A stretch of 64,000 bases of DNA from Pseudonocardia humida. Its GTDB lineage: Bacteria; Actinomycetota; Actinomycetes; Mycobacteriales; Pseudonocardiaceae. The stretch is taken from positions 1-64,000 of the forward strand of contig NZ_JAGSOV010000017.1 in NCBI RefSeq assembly GCF_023898865.1. The letters run 5' to 3'. Of this stretch, positions 29,325-42,742 are shown piece after piece. A program made the position numbers and the translations under genes. The stretch's first letter is position 1, and each line of letters starts with the position of its first letter. A model generated the notes under the pieces. The model did not search any database, was not told where the DNA came from, and worked only from the letters and a program-made list of their open reading frames with translations.

Positions 29325-29977
29325 GCCGTGACACCACCCTTCGCGGCGCTCTTGACCAGCAGCAGGCCGCCCTTGGGGCCGGGGACGGCACCCTTGATGA
29401 GCAGCAGCCCGTTGTCGGGGTCGACGCGGTGCACCGTGAGGTTCTGCGTGGTCGTGCGGGCGTTGCCCATGCGACCGGCCATGCGCAGGCCCTTGAAGAC
29501 CCGGCCCGGGGTGGCGCAGCCGCCGATGGAACCCGGCGAGCGGTGCTTGCGCTGGGTGCCGTGGCTGGCGCCGAGGCCCTTGAACCCGTGGCGCTTCATG
29601 ACACCCGCGGTGCCCTTGCCCTTGCTGGTGCCGACGATGTCGACCAGCGCGCCGGCGGCGAACACGTCGGCACCGATCTCCTGGCCGACCTCGTACTGGC
29701 CGGCGTCGGAGGTGCGCAGCTCGACGACGTGGCGGCGCGGCGTGGTGCCGGCCTTCGCGAAGTGGCCGGTGCGCGGCTTGTTCACCTTGCGCGGGTCGAT
29801 CGCGCCGAAGGCGAGCTGGACGGCGGTGTAGCCGTCCTTCTCGGGGGTGCGGACCTGCGTCACCACGTTCGGCCCGGCCTGGACCACGGTGACCGGGACC
29901 ACCCGGTTGTTCTCGTCGAAGACCTGGGTCATCCCGAGCTTGGTGCCCAGGATCCCGGTGATCTGCCTCTCGCTCAT
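29321..29977 (-). CDS. rplC: 50S ribosomal protein L3
   Basis: L3 is an early assembly protein reaching the peptidyl-transferase centre. It has 218 residues: [20 protein letters not shown] at the start, then [20 protein letters not shown] and [20 protein letters not shown], which include the conserved Gln region. It is the second gene of the S10 operon, 11 bases after rpsJ. Confidence 0.98.
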   Translation of the reverse strand: MSERQITGILGTKLGMTQVFDENNRVVPVTVVQAGPNVVTQVRTPEKDGYTAVQLAFGAIDPRKVNKPRTGHFAKAGTTPRRHVVELRTSDAGQYEVGQEIGADVFAAGALVDIVGTSKGKGTAGVMKRHGFKGLGASHGTQRKHRSPGSIGGCATPGRVFKGLRMAGRMGNARTTTQNLTVHRVDPDNGLLLIKGAVPGPKGGLLLVKSAAKGGVTA

Positions 29978-29988
29978 CAGTCCAAGCC

Positions 29989-30294
29989 CTACTGGATGTT
30001 CACGTCGACCGAGGCCGGCAGATCGATGCGCATGAGCGCGTCGACCGTCTTCGGCGTCGGGTCGAGGATGTCGATCAGCCGCTTGTGGGTGCGCATCTCG
30101 AAGTGCTCGCGCGAGTCCTTGTACTTGTGCGGCGAGCGGATGACGCAGTAGACGTTCTTCTCCGTCGGCAGCGGCACGGGCCCGACGACCCGCGCACCCG
30201 TGCGGGTGACCGTCTCGACGATCTTGCGCGCGGAGGCGTCGATGGCCTCGTGGTCATAGGCCTTCAGCCTGATGCGGATCTTCTGTCCCGCCAT
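29989..30294 (-). CDS. rpsJ: 30S ribosomal protein S10
   Basis: S10 is in the 30S head and also acts with NusB in antitermination. It has 101 residues: [63 protein letters not shown] 30292-30294 is clearly the start although the frame is open upstream. It heads the S10 operon; its leader contains an 18-base element also found before rpsL (30410-30427). Confidence 0.98.
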   Translation of the reverse strand: MAGQKIRIRLKAYDHEAIDASARKIVETVTRTGARVVGPVPLPTEKNVYCVIRSPHKYKDSREHFEMRTHKRLIDILDPTPKTVDALMRIDLPASVDVNIQ

Positions 30295-30409
30295 GGTCGT
30301 CGGTCGTCCTTCTCTTCCTGCCGCTCGTTGACGGATGTCCCGGGTGACGCGCACGTGCAACCGCCACCGAGCTGCGCTCGGCCGTACCGTCCGTGGTGGC
30401 GCCGGTCCA

Positions 30410-30427
30410 CGAGGTCGGGCGTGTCGC
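30410..30427 (-). promoter_or_regulatory. 18-base element shared by the rpsJ and rpsL leaders
   Basis: The minus strand reads GCGACACGCCCGACCTCG, identical to 34947-34964 in the rpsL leader. Here it is about 115 bases before the rpsJ ATG, flanked by GGTCG/CGACC that can pair around it. The rest of the 301-base gap (30295-30595) holds the tuf terminator (30504-30531) and no promoter I can assign with confidence; a TTGACG at 30550-30555 (minus) lacks a good -10. Confidence 0.55.
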
Positions 30428-30503
30428 ACTCGACCCTCAGACCGCTCCCCGGATCACCCGTGCCCCCTGGGGGGTCACTGTGCTCGGGGGCTGGCGCGGG
30501 ACC

Positions 30504-30531
30504 GGCGCACACGGGGACATCCGTGTGCGCC
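30504..30531 (-). terminator. terminator hairpin after tuf
   Basis: Perfect 11-bp arms (30504-30514 and 30521-30531) with a 6-base loop lie 65 bases beyond the tuf stop. It separates the str operon (rpsL-rpsG-fusA-tuf) from the S10 operon, which then needs its own promoter between this point and rpsJ. Confidence 0.65.
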
Positions 30532-30595
30532 GATCTCCAACGCGCAACCCGTCAAGGATGCCACACCGCGGTGGGCAGCCTCGACCCGGGGGGTC

Positions 30596-31789
<1,194 letters not shown>

Positions 31790-31854
31790 TGGGGGATCCT
31801 CCTGGAACTGTGACTTCTCCGCCGTGCTGACGGCAGGTCTGTGGTGATGGGTAC

Positions 31855-31887
31855 CACCGCGGGCCCGGGTGGCCCGGGCCCGCGGTG
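31855..31887 (-). terminator. 15-bp hairpin between fusA and tuf
   Basis: Perfect arms 31855-31869 and 31873-31887 (all G/C except at the outer end) with a 3-base loop, beginning 9 bases after the fusA stop. It looks like a terminator or a stabilising 3' stem. Because tuf follows at once, partial termination plus a separate tuf promoter, or RNA processing, is likely. I could not find a strong -10 in the 65 bases before tuf. Confidence 0.55.
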
Positions 31888-31896
31888 AGGCGACTC

Positions 31897-33996
31897 TTAC
31901 TCGCCGGTGGCCTTGGCGATGATCTCCTTGGCCACGTTGGTCGGGACCTCCGCGTAGGAGTCGAAGACCATGGTGTAGTTCGCCCGGCCCTGGGTCCGCG
32001 ACCGGAGGTCGCCGACGTAGCCGAACATCTCGGACAGCGGCACGAGCGCCTTGATGACGCGCGCCCCGGCCCGCTCCTCCATGGCCTGGATCTGACCACG
32101 GCGAGAGTTGAGGTCGCCGATCACGTCGCCCATGTAGTCCTCGGGCGTGGTGACCTCGACGGCCATCATCGGCTCCAGCAGGGCCGGGCTGGCCTGGCGG
32201 GCGGCCTCCTTGAAGGCGATCGATCCGGCGACCTTGAAGGCCATCTCGGACGAGTCGACCTCGTGGTAGGCGCCGTCGACCAGGGTCAGCTTGACCCCGA
32301 CGAGCGGGTAGCCGGCGAGCACGCCGTACTGCATGGCGTCCTGCGCCCCGGCGTCGACCGACGGGATGTACTCCCGCGGGATGCGACCACCGGTGACCTT
32401 GTTCTCGAACTCGTACAGCGCACCGTCGGCGGTGTCCAGCGGCTCCAGGGTGATGATCACCTTGGCGAACTGGCCGGAGCCACCGGTCTGCTTCTTGTGC
32501 GTGTAGCTGTACTTCTCGACGGTCCGACGGATCGTCTCGCGGTAGGCCACCTGCGGCTTACCGATGTTGGCCTCGACCTTGTAGTCGCTCTTCATCCGGT
32601 TGACCAGCACCTCGAGGTGCAGCTCGCCCATGCCGGCGAGGATGGTCTGGCCGGAGTCGTCGTCGGTGGAGACCTGGAACGTCGGGTCCTCCTCGGCGAG
32701 CTTCTGGATCGCCGTGGAGAGCTTCTCCTGGTCCGCCTTGGTCTTCGGCTCGACCGCGACCTGGATCACCGGCTCCGGGAAGGTCATCGACTCGAGCACG
32801 ATCGGCGCCTGCGGGTCGCTGAGCGTGTCGCCGGTCGTCGTGTCCTTCAGACCGATGACCGCGTAGATGTGCCCGACCAGGGCCTCGTCGACCGGGTTCT
32901 CCTTGTTGGCGTGCATCTGGAAGATCTTCCCGATGCGCTCCTTGCGGTCCTTGGTCGAGTTGATGACCTGGGAACCGGCGGCGACCCGACCCGAGTAGAC
33001 CCGGATGTAGGTGAGCTTGCCGAAGAACGGGTGCGCGGCGATCTTGAACGCGAGCGCCGAGAACGGCTCGTCCTTGCTGGGCTTGCGGATGGCCGGGGTC
33101 TCCCCGTCCGTCAGCGTGCCCTCGACCGGCGGCAGGTCGAACGGCGCCGGCAGGTAGTCGATGACCGCGTCGAGCATGGGCTGGACGCCCTTGTTCTTGA
33201 ACGCGGACCCGCACAGGACCGGGTACGCCGCGCGGGTGCGGACGATCTCCCGGATGCCGTGCTTGATCTGCTCGACGGAGAGCTCCTCGCCACCGAGGTA
33301 GAGCTCCATCAGCTCGTCGTCGGTCTCGGCGACGGCCTCGACCAGCGCCGTGCGGTACTCGTCGGCCCGCTCCCGCAGATCGGCCGGGATCTCCTCGACG
33401 GTGTAGTCCTCGCCCTTGGCGACCTCGCCGCGCCAGGTCAGCGCGCGCATCTCGACCAGGTCGATGACACCGATGAAGTCGTTCTCGGAGCCGATCGGCA
33501 GCTGGATCGGCAGCGGCTTGGCCGCGAGCCGGTCCTGGATCGTGCGGACGGTGAAGTAGAAGTCCGCGCCCAGCTTGTCCATCTTGTTGACGAAGCAGAT
33601 GCGGGGGACGTCGTACTTGGTGGCCTGCCGCCAGACCTGCTCGGACTGCGGCTCGACACCTTCCTTGCCGTCGAAGACCGCGACCGCGCCGTCGAGCACC
33701 CGCAGGTTGCGCTCCACCTCGACGGTGAAGTCGACGTGCCCGGGGGTGTCGATGATGTTGATCTGGTGGTCTTTCCAGAAGCAGGTCGTCGCGGCGGACG
33801 TGATCGTGATGCCGCGCTTCTGCTCCTCCTCCATCCAGTCCATCGTGGCGGCGCCGTCGTGCACCTCACCGATCTTGTAGTTGATCCCGGTGTAGTACAG
33901 GATCCGCTCGGTGGTGGTGGTCTTGCCGGCGTCGATGTGGGCCATGATGCCGATGTTGCGAACCTTGGTCAGGTCCGTCAGCACGTCCCGTGCCAC
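31897..33996 (-). CDS. fusA: elongation factor G
   Basis: EF-G drives translocation by GTP hydrolysis. It has 699 residues: G1 [15 protein letters not shown] (about 19-33), G2 around [12 protein letters not shown]3 DTPGHVDF, G4 NKMDKLGA, then domains II-V ending [20 protein letters not shown]. It lies between rpsG (39-base gap) and tuf in the classic str operon. Confidence 0.99.
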   Translation of the reverse strand: MARDVLTDLTKVRNIGIMAHIDAGKTTTTERILYYTGINYKIGEVHDGAATMDWMEEEQKRGITITSAATTCFWKDHQINIIDTPGHVDFTVEVERNLRVLDGAVAVFDGKEGVEPQSEQVWRQATKYDVPRICFVNKMDKLGADFYFTVRTIQDRLAAKPLPIQLPIGSENDFIGVIDLVEMRALTWRGEVAKGEDYTVEEIPADLRERADEYRTALVEAVAETDDELMELYLGGEELSVEQIKHGIREIVRTRAAYPVLCGSAFKNKGVQPMLDAVIDYLPAPFDLPPVEGTLTDGETPAIRKPSKDEPFSALAFKIAAHPFFGKLTYIRVYSGRVAAGSQVINSTKDRKERIGKIFQMHANKENPVDEALVGHIYAVIGLKDTTTGDTLSDPQAPIVLESMTFPEPVIQVAVEPKTKADQEKLSTAIQKLAEEDPTFQVSTDDDSGQTILAGMGELHLEVLVNRMKSDYKVEANIGKPQVAYRETIRRTVEKYSYTHKKQTGGSGQFAKVIITLEPLDTADGALYEFENKVTGGRIPREYIPSVDAGAQDAMQYGVLAGYPLVGVKLTLVDGAYHEVDSSEMAFKVAGSIAFKEAARQASPALLEPMMAVEVTTPEDYMGDVIGDLNSRRGQIQAMEERAGARVIKALVPLSEMFGYVGDLRSRTQGRANYTMVFDSYAEVPTNVAKEIIAKATGE

Positions 33997-34035
33997 TTTC
34001 AGCTCCTCAACAAGTTGGCGCGAGCGATCGGCCCG

Positions 34036-34506
34036 TCACCAGCGGTAATGGGCGAAGGCCTTGTTGGACTCCGCCATCTTGTGCATGTCCTCGCGGCGCT
34101 TGACGCTCGCGCCCAGGCCGTTGCTGGCGTCGAGGATCTCGTTCATCAGCCGGTCGACCATGGTCTTCTCGCGGCGCGCGGCCGCGAAGGACACCAGCCA
34201 GCGCAGCGCCAGCGTGGTCTGCCGGGTCGCGCGGACCTCGACCGGGACCTGGTAGGTCGCGCCACCGACGCGGCGGCTCTTGACCTCGAGGGCCGGCTTC
34301 ACGTTGTCCATGGCGCGCTTCAGCGTGACCACCGGGTCGGTGCTGGTCTTGTCCCGGGTGCCCTCGAGCGCGGCGTAGACGATGCGCTCGGCCAGCGAGC
34401 GCTTGCCGTCCTTGAGGACCTTGTTCACCAGCTGGGTGACCAGCGGCGAGCTGTACACCGGGTCGCTGACCAGCGGCCGCTTCGGCGCGGGGCCCTTGCG
34501 AGGCAT
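34036..34506 (-). CDS. rpsG: 30S ribosomal protein S7
   Basis: S7 nucleates the 30S head. It has 156 residues: [40 protein letters not shown], and the end [13 protein letters not shown], typical of actinobacteria. Its ATG shares one base with the rpsL stop. Confidence 0.98.
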   Translation of the reverse strand: MPRKGPAPKRPLVSDPVYSSPLVTQLVNKVLKDGKRSLAERIVYAALEGTRDKTSTDPVVTLKRAMDNVKPALEVKSRRVGGATYQVPVEVRATRQTTLALRWLVSFAAARREKTMVDRLMNEILDASNGLGASVKRREDMHKMAESNKAFAHYRW

Positions 34507-34880
34507 TAGCTCTTCTCCTTCTTGGCGCCGTAGCGGCTGCGCGACTGCTTGCGGTTGCGGACACCCTGGGTGTCCAGCGAACCGCGGATGATCTTGTAGC
34601 GCACCCCGGGGAGGTCCTTCACCCGGCCACCGCGGACCAGGACGATGGAGTGCTCCTGGAGGTTGTGACCCTCACCGGGGATGTAGGCGGTGACCTCGAT
34701 GTCGCTGCTGAGCCGGACGCGGGCGACCTTGCGCAGCGCCGAGTTCGGCTTCTTGGGCGTCGTGGTGTACACGCGAGTGCACACGCCGCGGCGCTGCGGG
34801 CTCCCCTTCAGCGCTGCTGTCTTGGTCTTGCCGACCTTGTCCTGACGGCCCTTGCGGACCAGCTGCTGGATCGTGGGCAT
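34506..34880 (-). CDS. rpsL: 30S ribosomal protein S12
   Basis: S12 is at the decoding centre and is the streptomycin-resistance protein. It has 124 residues: [38 protein letters not shown]. Lys43 and Lys88 are the wild-type residues, so this copy predicts streptomycin sensitivity at the S12 level. ATG 34878-34880 was chosen over in-frame upstream starts because it matches S12 exactly. It heads the str operon, with a leader of about 220 bases. Confidence 0.98.
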   Translation of the reverse strand: MPTIQQLVRKGRQDKVGKTKTAALKGSPQRRGVCTRVYTTTPKKPNSALRKVARVRLSSDIEVTAYIPGEGHNLQEHSIVLVRGGRVKDLPGVRYKIIRGSLDTQGVRNRKQSRSRYGAKKEKS

Positions 34881-34946
34881 GAACCGTCTACTTCTTCCCG
34901 TCGGTGTGGCTCTATCGGAACTGCTGTGGGTCTCGTACTCGGTACC

Positions 34947-34964
34947 CGAGGTCGGGCGTGTCGC
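34947..34964 (-). promoter_or_regulatory. 18-base element shared by the rpsL and rpsJ leaders
   Basis: This is the second exact copy of the minus-strand GCGACACGCCCGACCTCG, 67 bases before the rpsL ATG. Here it is preceded by GGGCG, which can pair with its internal CGCCC. Its occurrence in the leaders of two ribosomal-protein operons points to common control at the RNA level. Confidence 0.55.
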
Positions 34965-35109
34965 CGCCCGGGGCACCACACGATGGTCGAGACCTCGCGG
35001 AGGGCCTGGGGCCCGCGGACCCGGCAGCCGGTGGGCACGCACCGCAGTGCGCGATCCAAAGGCGCGTAGGCACGCGGATCGGCCCGACCGTGGTCGAGCG
35101 CAAGACCAC

Positions 35110-35139
35110 AGAGTACCCGCCCCTCCGAATGGGGGTCAA
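35110..35139 (-). promoter_or_regulatory. promoter of the str operon
   Basis: On the minus strand TTGACC (35134-35139) is followed after 18 bases by TACTCT (35110-35115), a close match to the main sigma-factor consensus of actinobacteria. Transcription would start near 35103, giving a leader of about 220 bases before rpsL with the shared 18-mer inside. The stretch 35140-35329, up to the tetR gene end, shows nothing else I recognise. Confidence 0.75.
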
Positions 35140-35329
35140 AACGGGTCCAGGTCGGCGCCTCGCCGGTACGGGCAGGGTGCCGCAAGGACGTGCGCTCCGC
35201 AAGGGGACCCGCCCGCTCAGCGCTCTGGGGGCCCCACTCGTCGCGCACTCCTCCGCAGTCGATGGGTACAACTCCGGCCCGGCGGCGGGCATTCCCGATC
35301 GTGTGACGGCCGCCGCGGGGTCGTCGGTG

Positions 35330-35923
35330 CTAGCCGCCGGAGCGCGGCGCCGGGCCGATGGCGGCGGCCAGCGCCCGCAGCCCGGAGACGACGTCCGCCC
35401 CCGAGGGGGCGCGCTCGGGGTCGATGAGCCACTGCATGGCGACGCCGGAGATCAGCGCCATCTGCACCGACCCGACCGAGCGGACCACGTCGTCGGCGAC
35501 CTCGGACTCGGGCACGCCCACCAGCCCCGCGGCCGAGCCGCGCCGGCCCTCCTGCTGGGCGTCGGCCAGCCGCTCCCGCAGTTCGGGGGCGTGCTCGGCC
35601 TGCACGAACGCGTCGATGGAGGCCAACCACAGGTGGCGCTGCTCGCGGAACGACCGGACCATCTCGACCCAGCCGGCGACGGCCGGGTCGTCGGACTCGT
35701 CCGCCGCGGCCGCGGTCATGGCCCGCTCGACCTCGTCGCCCCACTCCTCCATGGCCTGCACGAAGGCCGCGACCAGCAGGGCGTCGCGGGACCCGAAGTG
35801 GTAGCCGATGGCGGCGTGGCTGACCCCGGCCGCGGCGGCGATGTCGCGCACGGTCGTGCGCGCCCACCCGCGCTCGCGCAGGCACTGCGCCGCGCCGGCC
35901 AGCAGGTCCTCCCGGTTGCCCAT
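35330..35923 (-). CDS. TetR-family repressor next to FAD monooxygenase
   Basis: A 197-residue regulator. The helix-turn-helix is near residues 12-55 (ARTTVRDIAAAAGVSHAAIG, YHFGSRDALL) and the helical ligand domain follows. A -10 box TAGGAT (35930-35935 on the minus strand) ends 6 bases before the ATG, so the transcript is probably leaderless. It is divergent from the monooxygenase gene, with repeated GGATTGACCA sites between them; it most likely represses itself and the monooxygenase. The ligand is unknown. Confidence 0.9.
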   Translation of the reverse strand: MGNREDLLAGAAQCLRERGWARTTVRDIAAAAGVSHAAIGYHFGSRDALLVAAFVQAMEEWGDEVERAMTAAAADESDDPAVAGWVEMVRSFREQRHLWLASIDAFVQAEHAPELRERLADAQQEGRRGSAAGLVGVPESEVADDVVRSVGSVQMALISGVAMQWLIDPERAPSGADVVSGLRALAAAIGPAPRSGG

Positions 35924-35954
35924 GATCCCATCCTATCCCAGCCCTTGTCCGTCC

Positions 35955-35990
35955 GGTTGAACCAAGCGGATTGACCACATGGATTGACCA
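35955..35990. promoter_or_regulatory. candidate operator repeats between tetR and monooxygenase
   Basis: GGTTGAACC (35955-35963) is a 9-bp palindrome, and GGATTGACCA occurs twice (35968-35977 and 35981-35990), so three related words are spaced 13 bases apart. They lie between the divergent genes and overlap the likely promoter regions. Binding by the TetR protein is inferred. Confidence 0.5.
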
Positions 35991-36042
35991 AGCGTGCAAA
36001 TCCATGCCATGGTGCCTCCGCCACCGAGCGAGGGGGAACCCG

Positions 36043-37245
36043 ATGAACGGCACCAAGGTCCTGGTCTCCGGCGCGAGCATCGCCGGCCCGACGCTGGCGT
36101 ACTGGCTGGCCCGGCGCGGCGCGGACGTCACCGTCGTCGAGCAGGCCCCGCGGCTGCGCGGGGGCGGGCACGGCGTCGACTTCCGCGGCGCGCAGATGGA
36201 ACTGCTCGACCGCATGGGCATCACCGACGACGTCCGCGCCCACCAGACGGCGATGGGCACCCAGACCATCATCGACGCGACCGGGCGGCCGATCGTCGAG
36301 CTGCCCGCGCTGTTCTTCAGCGGCGAGGTCGAGATCACCCGCGGCAACCTGGCCCGGATCCTGTACGAGCGCACGCGCGACCACGTCGAGTACGTCTTCG
36401 ACGACTCGGTGACCGCGCTGACCGACACCGGCTCCGGTGTGGACGTGGAGTTCCGCCGCTCGTCGGGGCGCACCTTCGACCTGGTGATCGGCGCCGACGG
36501 CATGCACTCGAAGGTGCGCGCGCTCGCCTTCGGCCCCGAGTCCCGGTTCGCCGTCTTCCGCGGCTACTACATGGCCGGGTTCGACACCCCCAACTTCCTC
36601 GACCTCGACCACGTCGGCCTGGTCTACAACGAACCCGGCCGGGCGGTGATGGTCTCCAGCGACCGCGATCCGGCCGTGCTGGGCGTCGGCCTGCTGTTCG
36701 AGTCCGAGCGGCTGCACTACGACCGGCACGACACCGCGGCGCTGCGCCGGATCGTCGCCGAGCGGTTCGCCGGCGTCGGCTGGGAGACCCCGCGGCTGCT
36801 CGAGCACCTGCGGGAGGCTCCGGACCCCTACTTCGAGCCGCTGGAGCAGATCGAGCTGGACCGCTGGTCGACGGGCCGGATCGCGCTGCTCGGCGACGCC
36901 GCGTGGTGCGCGGGCCCCGGCGGGTCGGGCACCGGTCTGGCCATGATGGGCGCCTACGTACTGGCCGCCGAACTGGCCGCCGCCAGCGACGACCACACCG
37001 CCGCGTTCGCCCGCTACCAGCAGGTCCTGGCCAAGGCGGCGGCCAAGGGGCGGTGGCAGGCCAAGGGCGCGGGCGCCTTCCTGGCCCCGCCGACGCCGGC
37101 CCGGATCCGCCGCCGCAACCGGACCTACCGGCTGCTCTCCAGCCGGATCATGAGCCGGCCGTTCGCCAGGATCCTCGGCGGCGCCGCCAACGCCGTCACC
37201 CTCGACGCCTACCCCCGCACCGCCGAGCCGTCGCCCGCCCGCTGA
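36043..37245 (+). CDS. FAD-dependent aromatic-ring-hydroxylase-type monooxygenase
   Basis: A 400-residue flavoprotein of the PHBH/UbiH-like group. The FAD-binding Rossmann motif is VLVSGASIAGPTLAYWLARR (about residues 6-25), with VTVVEQAPRLRGGGHGVDFR following, and the second FAD motif is RIALLGDAAWCAGPGGSGTG (about 281-300). Such enzymes use NAD(P)H and oxygen to hydroxylate aromatic or polyketide substrates, or inactivate drugs such as rifampicin or tetracycline; the substrate here is unknown. ATG 36043 has GAGGGGG upstream. Divergent TetR control is likely. Confidence 0.9.
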   Translation: MNGTKVLVSGASIAGPTLAYWLARRGADVTVVEQAPRLRGGGHGVDFRGAQMELLDRMGITDDVRAHQTAMGTQTIIDATGRPIVELPALFFSGEVEITRGNLARILYERTRDHVEYVFDDSVTALTDTGSGVDVEFRRSSGRTFDLVIGADGMHSKVRALAFGPESRFAVFRGYYMAGFDTPNFLDLDHVGLVYNEPGRAVMVSSDRDPAVLGVGLLFESERLHYDRHDTAALRRIVAERFAGVGWETPRLLEHLREAPDPYFEPLEQIELDRWSTGRIALLGDAAWCAGPGGSGTGLAMMGAYVLAAELAAASDDHTAAFARYQQVLAKAAAKGRWQAKGAGAFLAPPTPARIRRRNRTYRLLSSRIMSRPFARILGGAANAVTLDAYPRTAEPSPAR

Positions 37246-37291
37246 CCCGGGTGGGTGAACGCGGACGCCGACCGGCACGCATGATCACCCC

Positions 37292-37912
37292 ATGGCCCTG
37301 GTGACGCTCGACCTGCCCCGCCCCGACGAGATGCGCGGCCGGTGGGCCGCGTTCGCCGCGGTGTGCGCCGCCCGCGGCTGGTCCGACAGCTGCCGCGCCG
37401 AGGGCGGGCGCTGGCACTACGACGACGGCGGCGGCAACTTCGCCGACCTCGTCCACGTCGGCGCGGGCCGTGCGGTGCTCATCGGCAACGACCACGAGTA
37501 CTCCGACACCTACTTCGCGACCGCCGCCGAGTACTTCGGCGAGGAGGAGACCGATCTGCTGGCCGGCGCGCCGGACTGGTGGGCGCCGCCGGCGCGGGCC
37601 GCCATGGATCGCGGCGAGTGGATCGGCTTCGTCTACGGCTTCGACGGCACCACGTGGCGGCGGGCTGCCTACGACAAGCAGGACGGCTTCGCCTCGGTCG
37701 CCCTGCCCGCCGTCGACGAGCGGCGGTGCCGGGAGCTGATCGAGGAGTTCACCCAGGACGCCCCCGGCCTCGCCGGCCCCCCGAGCCCCGACGCCGTCGC
37801 CGCCCTCATCGCCGCCGACGGCGACGTCACCCCGGACCTCCTCGGCCGCGTCGTCGGCACGGGCGGCTGGGACCTCACCGCCGGCGCCGCCGCCGCCCGC
37901 GCCTTCCGCTGA
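37292..37912 (+). CDS. conserved actinobacterial protein of unknown function
   Basis: A 206-residue acidic soluble protein, MALVTLDLPRPDEMRGRWAA at the start, with YDDGGGNFADLVHVGAGRAV and LIGNDHEYSDTYFATAAEYF in the middle and EWIGFVYGFDGTTWRRAAYD. It has no signal peptide or membrane segment. I do not recognise a domain; the Asp/Glu/Trp-rich central part suggests a folded globular protein. It lies 46 bases after the monooxygenase and is followed by palindromic repeats that may terminate it. Confidence 0.7.
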   Translation: MALVTLDLPRPDEMRGRWAAFAAVCAARGWSDSCRAEGGRWHYDDGGGNFADLVHVGAGRAVLIGNDHEYSDTYFATAAEYFGEEETDLLAGAPDWWAPPARAAMDRGEWIGFVYGFDGTTWRRAAYDKQDGFASVALPAVDERRCRELIEEFTQDAPGLAGPPSPDAVAALIAADGDVTPDLLGRVVGTGGWDLTAGAAAARAFR

Positions 37913-38609
37913 GCGTCCTTCCCCTCCACCACACGAGAGTGGCTCTCGTTCGACGAGACGCAACGAGAGCCACTTCTCGTACCGGCCGGCGGCGGGAGCA
38001 CCGCCCCGGACGAGAGGGACTCCCGTCCCATGCCGCCGCACGAGAGTGACCCTCGTGCGCATAGGCGCGACGAGAGCCACTCTCGTGCCGTGCGCGGTGC
38101 GGGTCAGCCGGCTCGACGGCCGTCGGCCGGCTCGGCGTGCAGCGGGGGACGCGGGCGTCGCGCGGCGTGGGCGTAGTTGGCCGCAGGTCGGCGAGCACCT
38201 TGGCCGGGTTCCGGAGGATGTCGCTCGGCTGGTGGTGCACGACCACGACTCCGGCCGCCATCAGCCGGTTGCGACGATCGACCGTGGCGGCGTACTCGTC
38301 GGGGCCGAGGTGCCACTCCCGGGAGTCGATCTCCCAGGCCATGGCGACCTCGTCGAACCAGGCGTCGGGCGTGGCGATGAAGCGACCGGCGGCATCGTGC
38401 AGGCGCGGGTCGAGGCCGGTGAGCACGCACGGCTCGCCGCCGCGGCCGCCGTACCGCAGCGCGGCCCGCCGGCGGTCGTCGCGGGTGGGTGGCCCGCTGT
38501 GCAGCAGGACGATCCCGGGCAGCAGCCCCTGCCACGGTCCGCCCGGCCGGCAGCGGCGGGCGATCGTGCTGCGGGAGGCGCCGCACTCCTCCAGCGCTCG
38601 CACCCGCAC
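37875..38609 (-). pseudogene. DUF559/AbiEi-like protein with internal deletion, probably decayed
   Basis: The family-like part spans about 38165-38609. Its N-terminal portion (ECGASRSTIARRC, GPWQGLLPGIVLLHSGPPTR, RRAALRYGG) and C-terminal portion (GRFIATPDAWFDEVAMAWEI, DSREWHLGPDEYAATVDRRN, VVVVHHQPSDILRNPAKVLA) match a large actinobacterial family with an endonuclease-like C-terminus. In the family about 100 residues separate these blocks; here CVLTG is joined directly to LDPRLHDAAGRF. The frame then runs without a stop through the palindromic repeats to 37875. The GTG start at 38607-38609 lacks a good ribosome site. I infer deletion and decay; function of intact members is unclear to me. 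Confidence 0.55.
37933..38089. repeat. cluster of ACGAGAGTGGCTCTCGT palindromes, left side
   Basis: A 17-bp palindromic word (7-bp arms, 3-base centre) occurs at 37933-37949 and as reversed or diverged copies at 37962-37980, 38010-38026, 38042-38058 and 38072-38088. Copies are arranged in opposing pairs, so each pair forms a long hairpin whose arms are also self-complementary. They lie between the end of the gene at 37292-37912 and the decayed gene and may act as terminators. Confidence 0.8.
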
Positions 38610-38629
38610 GACCCGGCCGCCACACCGGA

Positions 38630-38704
38630 ACGAGAGCGGTCTCGTCCCGCCTGGCGCAGCGAGAGTGGCTCTCGTACCGCCTGCGGGACGAGAGCCACTC
38701 TCGT
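38630..38704. repeat. cluster of ACGAGAGTGGCTCTCGT palindromes, right side
   Basis: Three more copies of the same word (38630-38645, 38659-38675, 38688-38704) lie between the decayed gene and the end of rpoC; the last two oppose each other and form a long stem. They flank the decayed gene together with the left cluster. One role may be rpoC termination, since rpoC ends 84 bases away. Confidence 0.8.
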
Positions 38705-38787
38705 TCGGAGCGGGAACGCCGACGGGGCCGGCCACCGCCACGGGAGAGCGGTGACCGGCCCCGTCGAGGGACCTCCGGGCGGCTACC

Positions 38788-42702
<3,915 letters not shown>

Positions 42703-42742
42703 GTGTGTCCTCAGTTCCTTCTTGTCGCTCGCTCGGGCGGGA

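Noticed and set aside
30550..30555. TTGACG as -35 of the S10 operon promoter
   Set aside because: No TANNNT lies 16-19 bases downstream, and transcription from it would run through the tuf terminator hairpin at 30504-30531.
37933..38704. Possible CRISPR array
   Set aside because: The repeated words are short, palindromic, irregularly spaced and in both orientations; there are no regular spacers and no cas genes.
35140..38787. Genomic island inserted between rpsL and rpoC
   Set aside because: There are no integrase, tRNA or direct-repeat borders, and base composition looks like the surroundings; gaps with accessory genes at this place are normal in actinobacteria.
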